A stretch of DNA of 64,000 bases, from the NCBI RefSeq assembly GCF_047496725.1, contig NC_132976.1:9594001-9658000 (forward strand), written 5' to 3'. The notes under the pieces were generated by a model. That model did not search any database. It was given only the letters and a program-made list of their open reading frames with translations, and was not told where the DNA came from. Of this stretch, positions 22,940 through 35,949 are shown one piece after another; position 1 is the first letter of the stretch, and every line of letters begins with the position of its first letter. The DNA comes from Anoplolepis gracilipes (taxonomy: Eukaryota; Arthropoda; Insecta; Hymenoptera; Formicidae). The translations under genes were made by a program, and so were the position numbers.

Positions 22940-22968
<29 letters not shown>
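22940..22968. repeat. Poly(T) tract, 28-29 bases
   Basis: An uninterrupted T run at the edge of the GC-rich island. Confidence 0.9.
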
Positions 22969-24357
22969 CTCTCAATATAACACGTTTTCCATTTATGAAC
23001 TAAACTGTTTAGTAACGTTGTAATTTCGTAACGTAATGATTTTCGAATCACGATAATTGAATACGAAAAATATCTAACGCTTTGGGATATATCTATAGAT
23101 GTCAAAAAATTCTGTCAACGATAATTAAAGTCTGTATGAAATTAATTAATTTTATTATTATTTAAATAGAAACATTAAAAAAAAAATTATAACGGATATA
23201 TCTAACGCAAAGGAAATAAATTTTATCTGTAAAAAAGTCTTTTGCATAATGTTTACGAGTTATTATCAGCGAAAATATTTATTTCTAACATAACATGTTA
23301 TACCATATCATACTGTAACATGAAAAATCCTCATTGTAACTAACTGCTGGTAACACGATCGCTTTTACATCGATTAAAGCAACATGTGTTCGAGGAGTGT
23401 ACAAACACATTGAGTTTCAAAGTGTATATAAGAGTGTAAACGTACTTTAATATTACTATATGTTATAAGAATATAGCATTTATGTTACAGTTTGCTAATA
23501 CAAAGGCTTTATTTATATTTTTTATTTTGCCTACATAAAACTTAATAGACATGTAATGTGTATATAGAAAATTTATTATTATTTCGAACGTTCAATAATT
23601 AATAAAATGCAATCGAGAAATGCGATTATATTTTGATAAAAGATCCATTGATTTGCATTTAATAAGTGAATGAATTTTGTGCAAAGAAAAAATTAATGAT
23701 AATAAAAAAAAATTTAATTAAATCTTGCCACAAATTCTGAATTATGATAAAAGAGTAAATAAACTATAAAGATTATTCTATATGCGACAGATACATTTCA
23801 TAAAAATATATGTTTTAACATTCGATAAGTATCATGAAGTATATTGTGTAAGATCGATTAAATTATTGAAAAAAAGAAAACTGAAGTAGTGTAGTGCGTG
23901 CGTGCGTGCGTGCGGTATGTGTCATATTATATGCGTTTTATATAAATTACAAAATAATTACTTTCATTCAATAACAGCGATATTGAAATAAAATTATGTT
24001 AAATTTTCCCTTCCTCTAGAAAAGAATTAAGAAGAAATATATATACTGACAATAAAATAAAATAAGAAATATGTATTAGTAAATTAGAATTATTTCTTCT
24101 CATCGCAGTTATGACAGAGATATTTTACGAGATTCTTAACCTACCTAGCTAGCACGTACGTACATGCACATAGAAGAGATTCAAGTTTGTTTTAGAAATA
24201 TTCGATATCGTGTGAATACCTACATCTGTTAGCTTAGATAATGAGCTGACAGCATTCGGAGAGGAGGGAAGATGGAGAATGGGAATGTAGACAAATGGAT
24301 CCGGAGGGAATAGAAAGAAAGGAAAAGAAGAGGGAGAAGGAAAAAGGGAGAGAGGAG

Positions 24358-24360
<3 letters not shown>

Positions 24361-24404
<44 letters not shown>
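24361..24404. repeat. (GA)n microsatellite
   Basis: About 22 GA units continuing a purine-rich stretch that starts near 24255. A C-rich pyrimidine run follows at 24430-24475. Confidence 0.9.
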
Positions 24405-24406
<2 letters not shown>

Positions 24407-25291
24407 TTAGTCATGTTTTATTATAAATACTCCCTCCCTCTCTTCCCATCGCGCCCTCCCCCCTCCCCCCATCAACCATGAAGCCGGTTGAGCAAGTTTA
24501 TCTTGTCTACAATTATGCTTTTAGGAGAACTAGCCTTTCTTGTGTTATCGATCATTTATATTTTTTATAGAGGATCGACCTCGGATTTTATTAGCTTTTG
24601 ACTTGTTTTTTACATGGCACTTATTACATCGTTTACATGTTCGAGCATACTGAACATGTAGATACGGACGCATAGAGTAATATTCTCAGATACTGTAAGA
24701 AACTAGGACACTAGAGAGGAGAACTGAGATGAGTGGAAAAAGGGGGGAAGGGTTGTTAGTTGGAGTTTATAAAGAGTCGTTATGTTCTGTGCCTGTAAAA
24801 GGTTAATTTCAGTGACATTTCAATTGCATTCATGTATATTCTATTTCGCGACATAGGTACAGCTAATTTGAGATTATAAGAGACAAAGAGTGAGACGCTT
24901 ACGTAATACAGACAGATTCGTGATAGTCCGCATATTTAAACAGACAAGAAAGTTGTTCTTCCAAAGATAAAGAGAAATCTGCTTTACGCTTTGCTTTCAT
25001 TGACCATGAGTGTATTTGTATATTTGTGTTTGTGTGCGTGTATGTGTAGTGTAGATTGATTAACGATATATTGCGACTCAACTTTACAACAAGCATCGAT
25101 TTGCATCGCAAAGCAGATTTTATTTCCGATATAATCAATAAGTAATAACAATATGTAAATTGCATTAAAGTATTTTTCCATGTTGAGAAATATCTAGAAG
25201 ATTTATTTTTATCTTTATGATTAGTTTATAATTAAAAGAATTTGTAATAATTATAATTTATACAAACTAATTTATAAGAACGCTCAGTGCG

Positions 25292-25331
25292 CACCATTTA
25301 TTTTGTGTATGTGTACACAAAATAAATGGTG
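25292..25331. repeat. Perfect 18-bp stem, 4-nt loop hairpin
   Basis: CACCATTTATTTTGTGTA, loop TGTG, then TACACAAAATAAATGGTG: fully complementary. It is followed by CA-rich repeats. Possible cruciform or tiny fold-back remnant. Confidence 0.85.
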
Positions 25332-25739
25332 TGTACACACACAACGTAATACACACACATACACACATATATATCTTTTTTTACTATTATTGAGTTTTTA
25401 TTATATCCAGAGAGCATATATAATACTAAAAGATGACAATAGGGTGTTTTTTTAAGTTATTTTTACATGTTAAAAACAAAGAGAATTTTGAAAATATATA
25501 GTTATATTCTAATAAAACTTAAAATAATAATAATTATTTCTCATTTAATTTCTTATTATTCTAATTTCTAATCTAGATTTTTTTCTTTTCAAAAAATTAA
25601 ACTTCGAATTCGAATATATCGAAACGTAGAAGCTTCTTTTCCGCAATGCCAATTAGCTGTCTCGCTTGTACACTGCAATTTGTTTTATTTGTGTTATTTG
25701 CGTCAAATCATGCAAATTTTTATAATTTGTGAAAGAAAA

Positions 25740-27460
25740 TAAAGTTAATAAGTTAAAATTAAATTTACCCTTCCTTTTTTCTTCTTCCCCTTTTTTCCAT
25801 TTCTTTGTTTTTCTCTTCTTTTCTTTCTTCTTCTTCTCTTTTTCTCTTTTTTTTTTCATCTCTTTTCTTTTCCTCTATTTTCTTTCATTTAATTTCCTGT
25901 TTCTTCTCCCTCCACTTCCTCTTTTCTTTCCTCTTAACAAAATTTTCTCTTTTTATCTCTTTTTGTTAACTTTTTTTATTATCTTTCAATATCTCTTCTT
26001 TTTTAATACATTTTTACCATTTCTTATCTACATTTATATTTTTTCATATCTTAATCAAATTCTTTTCTCGTTATTTTCCTTTCTCTTCGATAATTCTCTT
26101 TGATAACTGTAAGCTTTTATTCCTTTCTTGATGCAAGTCACTTTTTTCTTTTCCTTTTACTCTCTTTTTTCCTTTTTTCTGTTATTTTTTTTAACACTCC
26201 ACAAATGTTTATTTTATATTTATTATTAATTACTATACATAAAATTATTAACAATAATAAATTTATATAATCAAATAATATTCGATTTCTAATACACGCT
26301 TTTTTTTAAAAAGACGTGAAAGGAGAAATATAAATATTTTTCTTGTATACATGCTATTGAATGCGCAAAACGCACATTGATTATAACGTAGAACTATAAT
26401 GCAGATTTTTCGATATATATTGGATATATATATTTTTCCCTTTTTATCTCGCTTTCTTAATCTCTTTCTCTCCTTTCTTCTTTTTTTATTTTTTCTTTTT
26501 CCCTTTCCCTTTCTGTCGTCTTTCCTCTTTCGGCTAACAAATTTGGACAGCTTGTCCTTAAGCTATCTAAAAAGATAAATATTATCTTTGTATATATGCA
26601 AAACATAGAGATTAATTTTACAAAAATTGATTTACGAGCAATATAATATAAAGCAATATAAATAGCAATATAAAATTTAATCTATTAAATATACATATCT
26701 TTTTTCTTTTTGCCTTTTTTTCTTAATTTCTTTCCTATTTTTTTTCTTCTTTTTTTCATTATCTCTTTTTTTCCTTTCTTTCTTTTCTCTTAAAATGACT
26801 TGCGAAATATATTTGTTATTTATAGTTGGCAAACTTTGAGAGTTCATCATTTTGATTATCTAAAGAGATGAATATTTACTTTTTACACATACTATTAAAC
26901 GCGCGGCACATAATATATGAACGACATTGACAGCAGATTAATATTACGCAATAATTCATATACATATATTTTTCTTTATTCGTTAATCCTTTCTATTTCA
27001 TCTTCTTTCTTTCTTTCTCTTTTTCTTTTGCCTATTCTTCGTCTTATTTGTAATTTCTAAAATTTAACTTTTGCTCTTTCAATTTAAAAATTTGTCTTTC
27101 GTTAACTTTAATTGTTAAAATTTGCATGATTTGACAGCTGCAAATAAACTCTATTAAATGATCAAAACAAAACACATCGACTTTAAGGTAATGTAGATTT
27201 TTATTATTCTCTTTTTCTTTTACTTTTCATTATTTTTCGTCTTTTCTATATCTTTAAATATTAACAACAATAATATTAATTACTTAATATTATATCCTTT
27301 GCCCTTCTTTCTTTTATTTCTCTTTCTCTCTCTCTCTCAATATAAATTTGTATATTACACACTAAATATATAATATAATCTTATATATGATGTATATATT
27401 CTTCTTTATTTGTCTTTCTTTTTTATTTCTTTAACTTCGTCTTTTTTTAACCTTCTTTTA
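25740..27460. repeat. Modular pyrimidine-tract array (decayed tandem repeat)
   Basis: C/T-dominated blocks (about 25.77-25.96, 26.13-26.19, 26.44-26.54, 26.70-26.79, 26.97-27.04, 27.2-27.24, 27.30-27.34 and 27.40-27.46 kb) alternate with AT spacers. Spacers share degenerate words: AATATTTTTCTTGTATACATGCTATTGAATGCGC near 26.33 kb, in two overlapping parts, matches AATATTTACTTTTTACACAT then ACTATTAAACGCGC near 26.87 kb. TATCTAAAAAGATAAATATT near 26.56 kb matches TATCTAAAGAGATGAATATT near 26.86 kb. The period is roughly 300 bp. Phe/Leu/Ser-rich frames here are compositional. Confidence 0.5.
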
Positions 27461-28402
27461 ATTTAACTATTTTTACAAATTTAAAATTTGCATGATAATT
27501 TGCTTGCTGCATACAACACGAGTAAAGCAAGTTAGAGCGCACGACGAAATGCTTGGCAATCAATAACCAATCGGCATTGCAAAAAAGAAACAAAAATACA
27601 CTTCGAGATATTGCGAGAATAAATAACATACACTTTTTAAAAATAGAATAATCAAAAAAATATATATATAAAGCAGATAACAAAAGTACATCACAAGCTA
27701 TGTAAAATAAAGAACTAAAAATGCAAAAAAGCGAACAGTTCATCTCGAGTTGATCAAATATCATTGTAGTAGCATTGTAAAATTAATGGTTTGACAGTTA
27801 TACAATTATGTATTGATTTTACGTCGAAATTGCATCTTTTTCTCGGATTACTTGATAGGTTCTCGAACAGAAAACATTGTTTTGTTTTTGTATTATTTAG
27901 CTAACGATAATTAAAATTATATTATGACATTTGATTTAGATTTTTTTTAAGTGAGCTAAAATATGAAATCAATAAATAAAAAATATATAAATTTTTCGTT
28001 TGACAGTTTTTATTTGATGTTGAAAAAAATCGTGACATCGTGACATTAACATCAAATGTATATACATGTGAGGAAAGAATGTATATATGTACATATACTT
28101 ACATAAAAAAATTTTGTTATTTGCCAATATTATGTCATGAACTTCGCAAATTGTATAATTTATCTCTTTAATATATTATACTTGAACGCTATGCTATAAA
28201 ATTTCATGAGATTAGATATAATGATCTCATATATCAAGAGAAAATCTAAGAAGTTAAGCGACAGACGGACAGAGAAAGTGGAAAGTAAACTCTCTTTCAT
28301 GATCACGTCAATATATCATTGCATTTAACAGATATATAAAATATAACACATTCTTAAAAATTAAAGCATCATTTTGCGTCGATTAAATAAATTTTTTCCT
28401 TG

Positions 28403-28404
<2 letters not shown>

Positions 28405-28433
<29 letters not shown>
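28405..28433. repeat. (GT)n microsatellite
   Basis: About 14 GT units; a smaller run occurs near 29143-29162. Confidence 0.9.
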
Positions 28434-28437
<4 letters not shown>

Positions 28438-28639
28438 ACCTCAAAGTTGAAGATTTTCGTCAATTTTTCGGTTGATTTGAAGTTAGTTCCAAATCTATAT
28501 ATATATATGTATATTTATATATTTATATATACATGTATAAAAATCATCGTCGAGAAAAGAGCTCAACAGTATTTAAAAACTGAAACTTCAAAGTCCAAAC
28601 TTTAAAGTCCAGTTGATCAATTTTTTTTATATAAACAGT

Positions 28640-31290
28640 ATAAAACATTTATTCTCAATTTGTTTCAAGAGGATCACTCGGAAAAGATTTATTTTTTAAA
28701 AATTCTTAGAAATCTTAATTTTTTTATGCAATAGCATACTGCATAGACATTTAAGAAAACTATATAATATTCCTTTGATGACCCTCTTCATGCATATTTT
28801 TTTCATTAAATTATCTGTAACCGTTTGTGAGATATAAAATATTTTAGTTTTTTAAACTTACCTTCGTAACATCTTACCGAAAAGATCTCGGAAAGGTTAC
28901 ATAAGCATTTATTCGTTATAAGTTATTCAGATAGCCATTACATTAAATTAATTTTACTACACTTATTTCGCTGTATTTTTTACAGAATAAAACATAAAAA
29001 TAAAAAAATATGAAACAAGATTTTCGTTGTATTATATTTTATTTTCGAGACTTAAAAATGTAGAAAATTAATAACATGTTTACGTTTTTTTAAATTCAAA
29101 TAATTTTTAATGACTATGTAACATAGAAATTTGTTAAATTTTGTGTGTGTGTGTGTGTGTGTAAAGATAAATTTCATTTTATAATAAGAAGAACATTATA
29201 TTTTCTCTTCATATTTTAATAACATATTTTAATAACCACTGTCAAAATAAATTTTATAATGTACAAAGTCGTTAGAGGTCATTCAAATTTATAAAAAAAA
29301 ACGTAAATATGTTTTTAATTTTAAAAACCAATTTTAAAAGCCAATTTTCTCGGAAACATAGTTTCATATATAGGAATTTTATTTCAATATTTTTTCTTTT
29401 TTACATGAAGAATCGTTCTCTCTCCTTTTGGTTGTACCATAAATTATGTCATCCTGTATATATTTTATGAAGATATATGTATGTGTATGTGTGTATGTGT
29501 GCTCTTAAAAAACCCATTATAAAATTTACATAAAAACGTAATAACTTTCTGGAAACTTGAATTGGATTTTAAAATAAGCACTTATTCTTATTATTAACTC
29601 TCATATATTCTTATTAATTCTCACTTCAAATATACCATTATTATGTAATTTTACCGCCAGAGAGAAAAACAATTATTTCTTATATACTTTTGAAAACTTC
29701 AATTTTAAACTTTATCAAATTTTCTCGTTTTTGCAATTTTGTTCATTTATTATGTCTGTTTTTATAGTACTTTACCGTTAGAAATTATTAACTTTGTTAA
29801 ATCGTTAATTCAATGACTGAAAAAATTTTATGACTCTCTGCAACTTAAATCGCAGTCTATTGCAGTCTTTTATGTTATAAACTATATTAATAAAATTGCA
29901 ATTCGAATTTATTACCAAGCATAATAAATATTTAATTATGATGAGAAAAATTAAACAAAAATAATGTTCCGTCATGTTACAAGAACAGCCTGATAACTGC
30001 TACAAATCTTCCATGCATATATTATTTTTTGATCGTCATAGGGAGATTTAAATAACTATGATGAGGAATTCTATTTCATGGATATTCACGTATAGCCACT
30101 GATTCTCTTTCTCGCCCCTTTTACTTTTTTATAAAAGAAAAAATTTCTCTAAGATATTTTTCGTTTCATCCTCTTTCGACCCTTCTAACAATTTAACCAG
30201 CCATTCATATGTCACTGGAGAGTTCTTTCGACAGTACCATTCATCTCACAATATACACGATATTATAATTTCTACATATAATTTTATATACATATATTTT
30301 TTTCTTTTTCTTTTATACAGTATAAAAAAAATAGTTTTTTTACACTCATATAAAATTATATTGTATATTAAAATAGAGAGAATTGATTAACAAATTAATA
30401 GTTTTCGAGATATATTAATGTTGCGCTTTCTGATTAATTTTAATCGATTTTGATATTTATTTTCGCACTGTCATTTATTTACAAACATTTGCGCGGAAAA
30501 TAATAATACTCTTTTAAAAAGTAGTATGTTAACTTTCATATTTTACCAACAATAAGAATACAGGACACAACAAACAAATTAATAAAATAATCCTAACTGT
30601 TTGAAAGATAACCGAAAAACCATAAATTCTTTTATTAATTATATTTTAATATACGATATACTCTTATATATAAATGTGTGTAAAAATAATTTATTTTTTT
30701 ATATTATAAAAGAATTTTAAAGAAAAAGAATTTTATATATATACTAAAGAATTATAGAAGAATAAGAAAAATATTGTATATATAATTACATATATAAAAT
30801 AAAAAAAGTAATTGAAGTAAAATAACGTTGAATATATAGATATTTTTTCTTTATTTATTTAATAAATTGAAAAAAATCAAGCCTATATAAAAAGCATGCG
30901 TTGTTTGCTGATGTTTACAAGAAATTATTTTCTTCTTTAAAAAATTTTGAGCAATATATTATACATTCGTATAATTACTATGTTGAATTATGATTATACA
31001 AAAACAAATAAGATAAAAGCGACAATTTTTGTCAAACAAATTCAATTTCTGTGCTTCAAGATACATAAAATATGTAAGTTTCAAAAATGATTATTGAATA
31101 TTAACGAAAAATAAAAATTTGGACAAACTTTATTTGTAAATCAAGTATTCAAGTAACTATATATAAGTAAATACTCTTGATAAATCCAAAATAAAAATCT
31201 TTAACAAATATATTTTCATAAAACTCGTAAAAAGAACAATAATGAATTTTTAAAAACTTAACAATAAAAATTTTTAATAAAAGGGGATGT
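28640..31290. other. AT-rich DNA, nothing supportable
   Basis: No reading frame, fold-back or repeat pair stood out. Confidence 0.55.
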
Positions 31291-31539
31291 CCAATGGATC
31301 AAATGCAAGCAATTCGACATTGCACTTTAATAATATATTTCATTAATATTTATTCTTCCGTTAACATTTTAATAAATCTCTGCGTTGATAAAAAATTTTT
31401 GTGCTTAATTTTCCTGCATGAAATAACGTCTTTCGCATGTATTATATACGTCATAAGACATGATCGCGCGTTACATAAGAGAAGCTCTCCTTTAAGCCAT
31501 CATTACATAAAAGAAGGTCCTCTTTAAGCCGTTGATCAG

Positions 31540-31780
31540 TTCCGCGCAGGCGCACGGAAAAGTAGGTCACTGAAGCGTGGAACATGGAGCGCCATCTCTT
31601 CCACCTTCCATGCGTTACTGAGGTCAGTGTTTGCATCTGCCATTACAGTGTGTGGTGCGTGATACCGTGAGCGGCGTAGTTTTCGGCGCTTTGTTTACGC
31701 GTTTGACGAATTGTGCGTAGAAGAGAGTTGAAAGGACTGAATTGCAACGGGCAATCATTTCGTTAAGTGATCCGTGTGAG
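31540..31780 (+). promoter_or_regulatory. CpG-rich promoter-like block with possible untranslated first exon
   Basis: The block runs from CCGCGCAGGCGCACGG through GTGAGCGGCGTAG and TTTACGCGTTTGACG. It has a TCAGTG initiator-like word near 31624 and a good donor-like CCGT|GTGAGTG near 31775 on the plus strand. No long frame follows, so any transcript starting here would begin with non-coding sequence. It may instead be a conserved insulator or enhancer, given the CTCF-like motifs at 31586, 32087 and 32134. Confidence 0.35.
31586..31605 (-). promoter_or_regulatory. CTCF-like motif
   Basis: On the minus strand GAAGAGATGGCGCTCC contains AGATGGCGC, matching the AGRKGGCRS core. Confidence 0.4.
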
Positions 31781-31845
31781 TGTAATTGGTCATCATTTTA
31801 ATAATCATCATGTTTTTGTGTTTGAATGGATCGTTCTAGCAGTTA

Positions 31846-32040
31846 CAGTCGGACCTCTTGTCCTACGACATTTTCGGTCCGGAATCTTCCCCTTAAACCT
31901 CTGATCCTACGACAAAAATTTGAGAATAGGGGTATAATTCCCCTTTCGCGGTCTAACATGAAAGAATTTTTTGTCATAGGATCAGAGGTTTAAGGGGAAG
32001 ATTCCGGACTGAAAATGTCGTAGGATAAGAGGTCCGACTT
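31846..32040. mobile_element. Fold-back MITE, pogo/Tigger-like ends, TA target
   Basis: 195 bp with ~70-bp nearly perfect inverted arms: CAGTCGGACCTCTTGTCCTA on the left and TAGGATAAGAGGTCCGACTT on the right, continuing through a shared CTTCCCCTTAAACCTCTGAT. TA lies on both sides (31844-31845 and 32041-32042). The CAGTC-type terminus with a TA duplication is typical of pogo/Tigger-family MITEs. There is no coding capacity. Confidence 0.85.
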
Positions 32041-32086
32041 TATTCATTTTCTGTTCATATCTCGTATATTGTGCAACCGATTAAAT

Positions 32087-32102
32087 TGCCATCTAGCGAG
32101 GA
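32087..32102 (-). promoter_or_regulatory. CTCF-like motif
   Basis: The minus strand reads CCTCGCTAGATGGCAA, an exact match to the 10-base SYAGRKGGCR portion of the CTCF consensus. Confidence 0.4.
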
Positions 32103-32133
32103 GTATTTAGAATAAACATCGAGGAAGCTTCAC

Positions 32134-32147
32134 AAAGGTGGCGCTAA
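32134..32147 (+). promoter_or_regulatory. CTCF-like motif
   Basis: AAAGGTGGCGCTAA contains AGGTGGCGC, the insect CTCF core. It lies 47 bp from the 32087 site in opposite orientation. Confidence 0.45.
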
Positions 32148-32149
32148 AT

Positions 32150-35090
32150 GTGAGTAATCTTATTGTGATTCTTACTTTTATTCTCGATTGTGTTTTATAA
32201 TAAATTGAAAAAATAAATCCGTATAAAATATCAAATTTCGAGATTTATATTGTTGCGTTTTTTTTCTGTGTGTCCAATTATATTATTATATATGATATGC
32301 GTATAAATGTCATATTTCGTAAGCGAGGTTAGTATGTAATGTATTGATATTAAAAGAAATGTATTAATTTAGAATTAAATTTATTAAATTGTTAAATTGT
32401 ATATTATCGCTTGGTCGATGATGTTAAATAAACTTTATTAAATTTTGCCATGGATCAAAAAAATCTAAATTCTTTTGTCCATGAGTCTCGCGTACAATGA
32501 GAATTGCAAAGATGATAAAAAAAGTATGATAAAAATTATTTATTATAAATAAATATTTTACAAGTTTATTAAAAATATTACTTATGGAATTATAATAGTT
32601 ATTATAGTAAAATAGTAATTTATATTTTCTTAAACATGCATTTTTATCATTTATATTTGGAAGTAGTATATAATGCACGCTTCATCGAACTGTCAAGAAA
32701 CTGTCAACTATTAACATTCACTTTTTAATGTTCACGATTGTTGATCGTCAAAAAATCAGATGCAGAAAATGTGCAACAATATAAATCTCAAAATTCGACT
32801 TGAACACGCTTCAAGGGTTTTTATCACTTTTTATGGGTGATTTTTTACTTTATACGGTATTCCTCATGGAAATACTCTAAATTTTGATCATACGTAAATA
32901 CATTAGCACATTATTAATATAGATGTTTTTGTTTCATACAGAAAGCGATCAAAATATCTCTGTCGAACTTATTGTTAATTTGGAATATATTCTCCGTAAA
33001 AAAGAGGGAAAAAATCAGGATAAAAGTTAGCGTATCGTTATTATTAGCAAACAAAATAGTTTATTTTGGAAAAATGGCTATGTGATTAGATTAAATAATA
33101 TCTGGCTACTATGTAATTTTTAGTTTCACTTTGCGCATGGTCGAAACACACTTACGTAATATGAACGTAGCATCGCACAAGATAATTGAGCGAACAATTT
33201 ATTGCAACTTTCTAAAGACATCATCCATTCTATTACAAAAGTTTTATAATAAAAATTTAAACGTTAATATGGAATATATATATATATACACAAAATTGCA
33301 GTCATATTAAATATTAATTAATAAATAAGGAAATTTACTTTTACAAGAATCGTTGGTCTCATTTTATGTTTTTCTTTAGCATAGCTATGTTTTGTTTTAT
33401 TAACATTAAATAATTATATTTAAATAAAATATTTTTTTGCTAAGAAAGATTATTTTATGATTCATTTATTGATGATATTTTAATATTATAAGAAAAATTC
33501 TTTGCTATTTTTATGCGAAAGTTTTCAACTGAACGAAAAAATTACATAACAAAAATTAATAAACTGGAAATTAATCGTCACTGTATAATATTGTTTATAT
33601 GTTATCAATGCGTAGACGTATGATTTCTGATAAACATATTAATCAAATATATTAATTCAGTTTTTTATGTTTTCTCCGACTATTCTGTCGCACTAAGAGT
33701 CATGTGACATAGATATAAAGAGATAAATTAAGTAATGGTAACATATAGTTATCCCTATTTATTTCCATATACATATATACGTATATTCATTATCATAAAT
33801 AACGATGTAAACGTCTTGTATCTATATATATTCCATATCTAGTTGTGCGAGAGTACTTTAGATTATTGAATTACCTCAACAATGTTTGGACTGATCGAAT
33901 TTCTAATGAATTTAACTGATAATTAGTCTCTATTAAATAATGAAATGATTCTGGCTCTACATGCTTTATGAGCAGAAATATATAATGCAAAATAAAAATG
34001 ACAAGTAAAATTATGTCCGAGATATTACAAATATTTTAAAAGAGAGAATTACAAGCCAAAAAATATATATTTGAAATAAAATAAATATTTCTAATTACAT
34101 GGAAAGAATGGATTAATAAGAGCCAAAAGCAATAAAAAAGATGCAATCAGATGTTTCGAAAAATAAGAATTTTTAATTATTGTAACTGTATGTCTTGATT
34201 TTTTCTTTTGGACCATTCTTTAGCAATTAAATAATTGTCACTAAATAATTTTCAGCAACTAAACAAACTAAAGAATTGTTTAGTTACTTAAAATGTTACA
34301 AAAAAAGAACTGAAACTTATATCATTTGGATAACTAAAGATTCTTATTTCAACACAATTGATTGCGCCTTTTTTACTGTGTACTTGATTTTTATTAGCTC
34401 ACATCTTATCTTTTTTACATTTGTTATATTTGTACACTATAGTCTTATTATTCTTTATTATTTCTCATTATAATTTTTGTCACTAATAATAGTGATAATT
34501 GTTATTTTAGTATTTAGAATTTAAATACTAAATTATATTTTTAGAATTTATCAAGAAATTATGAAGTAGCATCTTTGTTAATTAATAGATTGTGCAAAGT
34601 TAATATAAATGATCTTTTGCGTATATCTTCTTTTTAATTATTATAGATAAATATAAAAGATTATAAGTATAAAAGATTACACTTCACCAATTTTATTCAG
34701 TTAGATATGTTGTAGGAGAGGTCGTTTTGAGTTATTCTCCGCACATGAATTAAGTGAAAAACGACATTGTTTTAAAAGATATAACAAATTAAAGTTTAAT
34801 AATTTTAATGCTTTTTCTTAGGTATTACAAACTGATAATAGGAACAGTAAAACTTGTGTACGTTGTATTAATCTATTTGACATTTTCTAATTAGAAAAAG
34901 TTTTTGTTTATATTATTTGAATAATAGCTATATATATATGATTATGGATATTGTGTCAGCAATTGATTTCGTCTATTTCTTACAGTTTATTAATAGTTAA
35001 CACGACTAATAAAAAATCAATATAAATAAATAAAATATGTTTATATATGTATAGCTTATAATTTTTTCCCATTTCATTTCATTGCGATAA
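32150..35090. other. AT-rich DNA, nothing supportable
   Basis: Only short AT repeats and chance frames. Confidence 0.55.
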
Positions 35091-35099
35091 ATAATATTT

Positions 35100-35368
35100 C
35101 GAGGGGTTGGTCACTGAGGTAATTTTTGTACAAGGGCTAGGTAATTCATCAGCAATCCCAGCAAAATTTTGGGTAATCTAAAGTTATTTTTGGTAAATCT
35201 AAATAATCTTTAGCGTTAAAATAATTTAAAGTAAAATTTCTTTTTCAAAATTTATTTTTAATTTGAGATACTATTAGGTAATCTTAAGTAATCCGAGGTA
35301 TAATTTAAGGGTAATCCATATCAAAGCGTAATTTTCGTACATTATAACTGTTAGTGACCAACCCCTCG
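35100..35368. mobile_element. hAT-like MITE with perfect 8-bp target-site duplication
   Basis: The inverted ends are CGAGGGGTTGGTCACT at 35100-35115 and AGTGACCAACCCCTCG at 35353-35368. TAATATTT occurs immediately outside on both sides (35092-35099 and 35369-35376). An 8-bp duplication is the signature of hAT-superfamily insertion. The 269-bp interior is AT-rich with GTAATCTAAAG-type words and no transposase. Confidence 0.88.
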
Positions 35369-35771
35369 TAATATTTCTACTGTCAGAAATTTATTAAATG
35401 CGTGGGTGGGAGAGAGGAGGAGTCTCTCTACCTGCGCCTCCATCTCAAAATCAATAACATAATCCAATCTATTTCTGGTTTTAATTTAAAATCATAATTT
35501 AAAAAGTTGAATTTTTATATAATTTAAAAAGTTAAAATTTTTGGGGATATGTAAGGGGAGACGCAGAGCTCAGATTTTCTTAATCAAAAATAATCAATTA
35601 TTACGATGTACGTAAATTTTATTGTTCAAATTTTAATTTGTTATATTTATTGTTTATTGTTATATCTAAACCAGTGCCACCTTCATTTGATTCTTGCAAA
35701 GAATTGTTAGAACAATTTTTTCTACAACATATCTAAGTGGCGATAAAATCGGTGAAGCGTTACTTTTTATG

Positions 35772-35945
35772 TATATTTACTTTATAATAAAACATTTAAA
35801 AAAAATGAGTAAATAAAAGTCAAGCGCTATAATTGGTTCGAAATTATTTTATGTAGAATAAACAATCTAAGAATTTCACGCAAACCAATTATAGCACTTG
35901 GCTCTTATTTGTCCATTTTTTGTTAATGTTTTGTTGTTAAATTTT
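35772..35945. mobile_element. Fold-back MITE
   Basis: GTAAATAAAAGTCAAGCGCT then ATAATTGGTT on the left is mirrored by AACCAATTATAGCACTTGGC then TCTTATTTG on the right. The outer arms remain recognisably complementary for another ~25 bases. No transposase and no clear target duplication. Confidence 0.7.
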
Positions 35946-35949
35946 AAAA

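Noticed and set aside
22572..23105. 177-codon open frame on the minus strand
   Set aside because: It passes through the poly(T) tract (a Lys run) and a purine-rich island; overlapping frames on both strands are equally open, as expected from composition.
25729..26103. 124-codon Phe/Leu-rich plus frame resembling membrane segments
   Set aside because: It is the translation of a T/C-rich tract; the hydrophobicity is compositional.
27447..27764. 105-codon minus frame
   Set aside because: AT-rich, Phe/Leu/Cys-biased, no splice or domain support.
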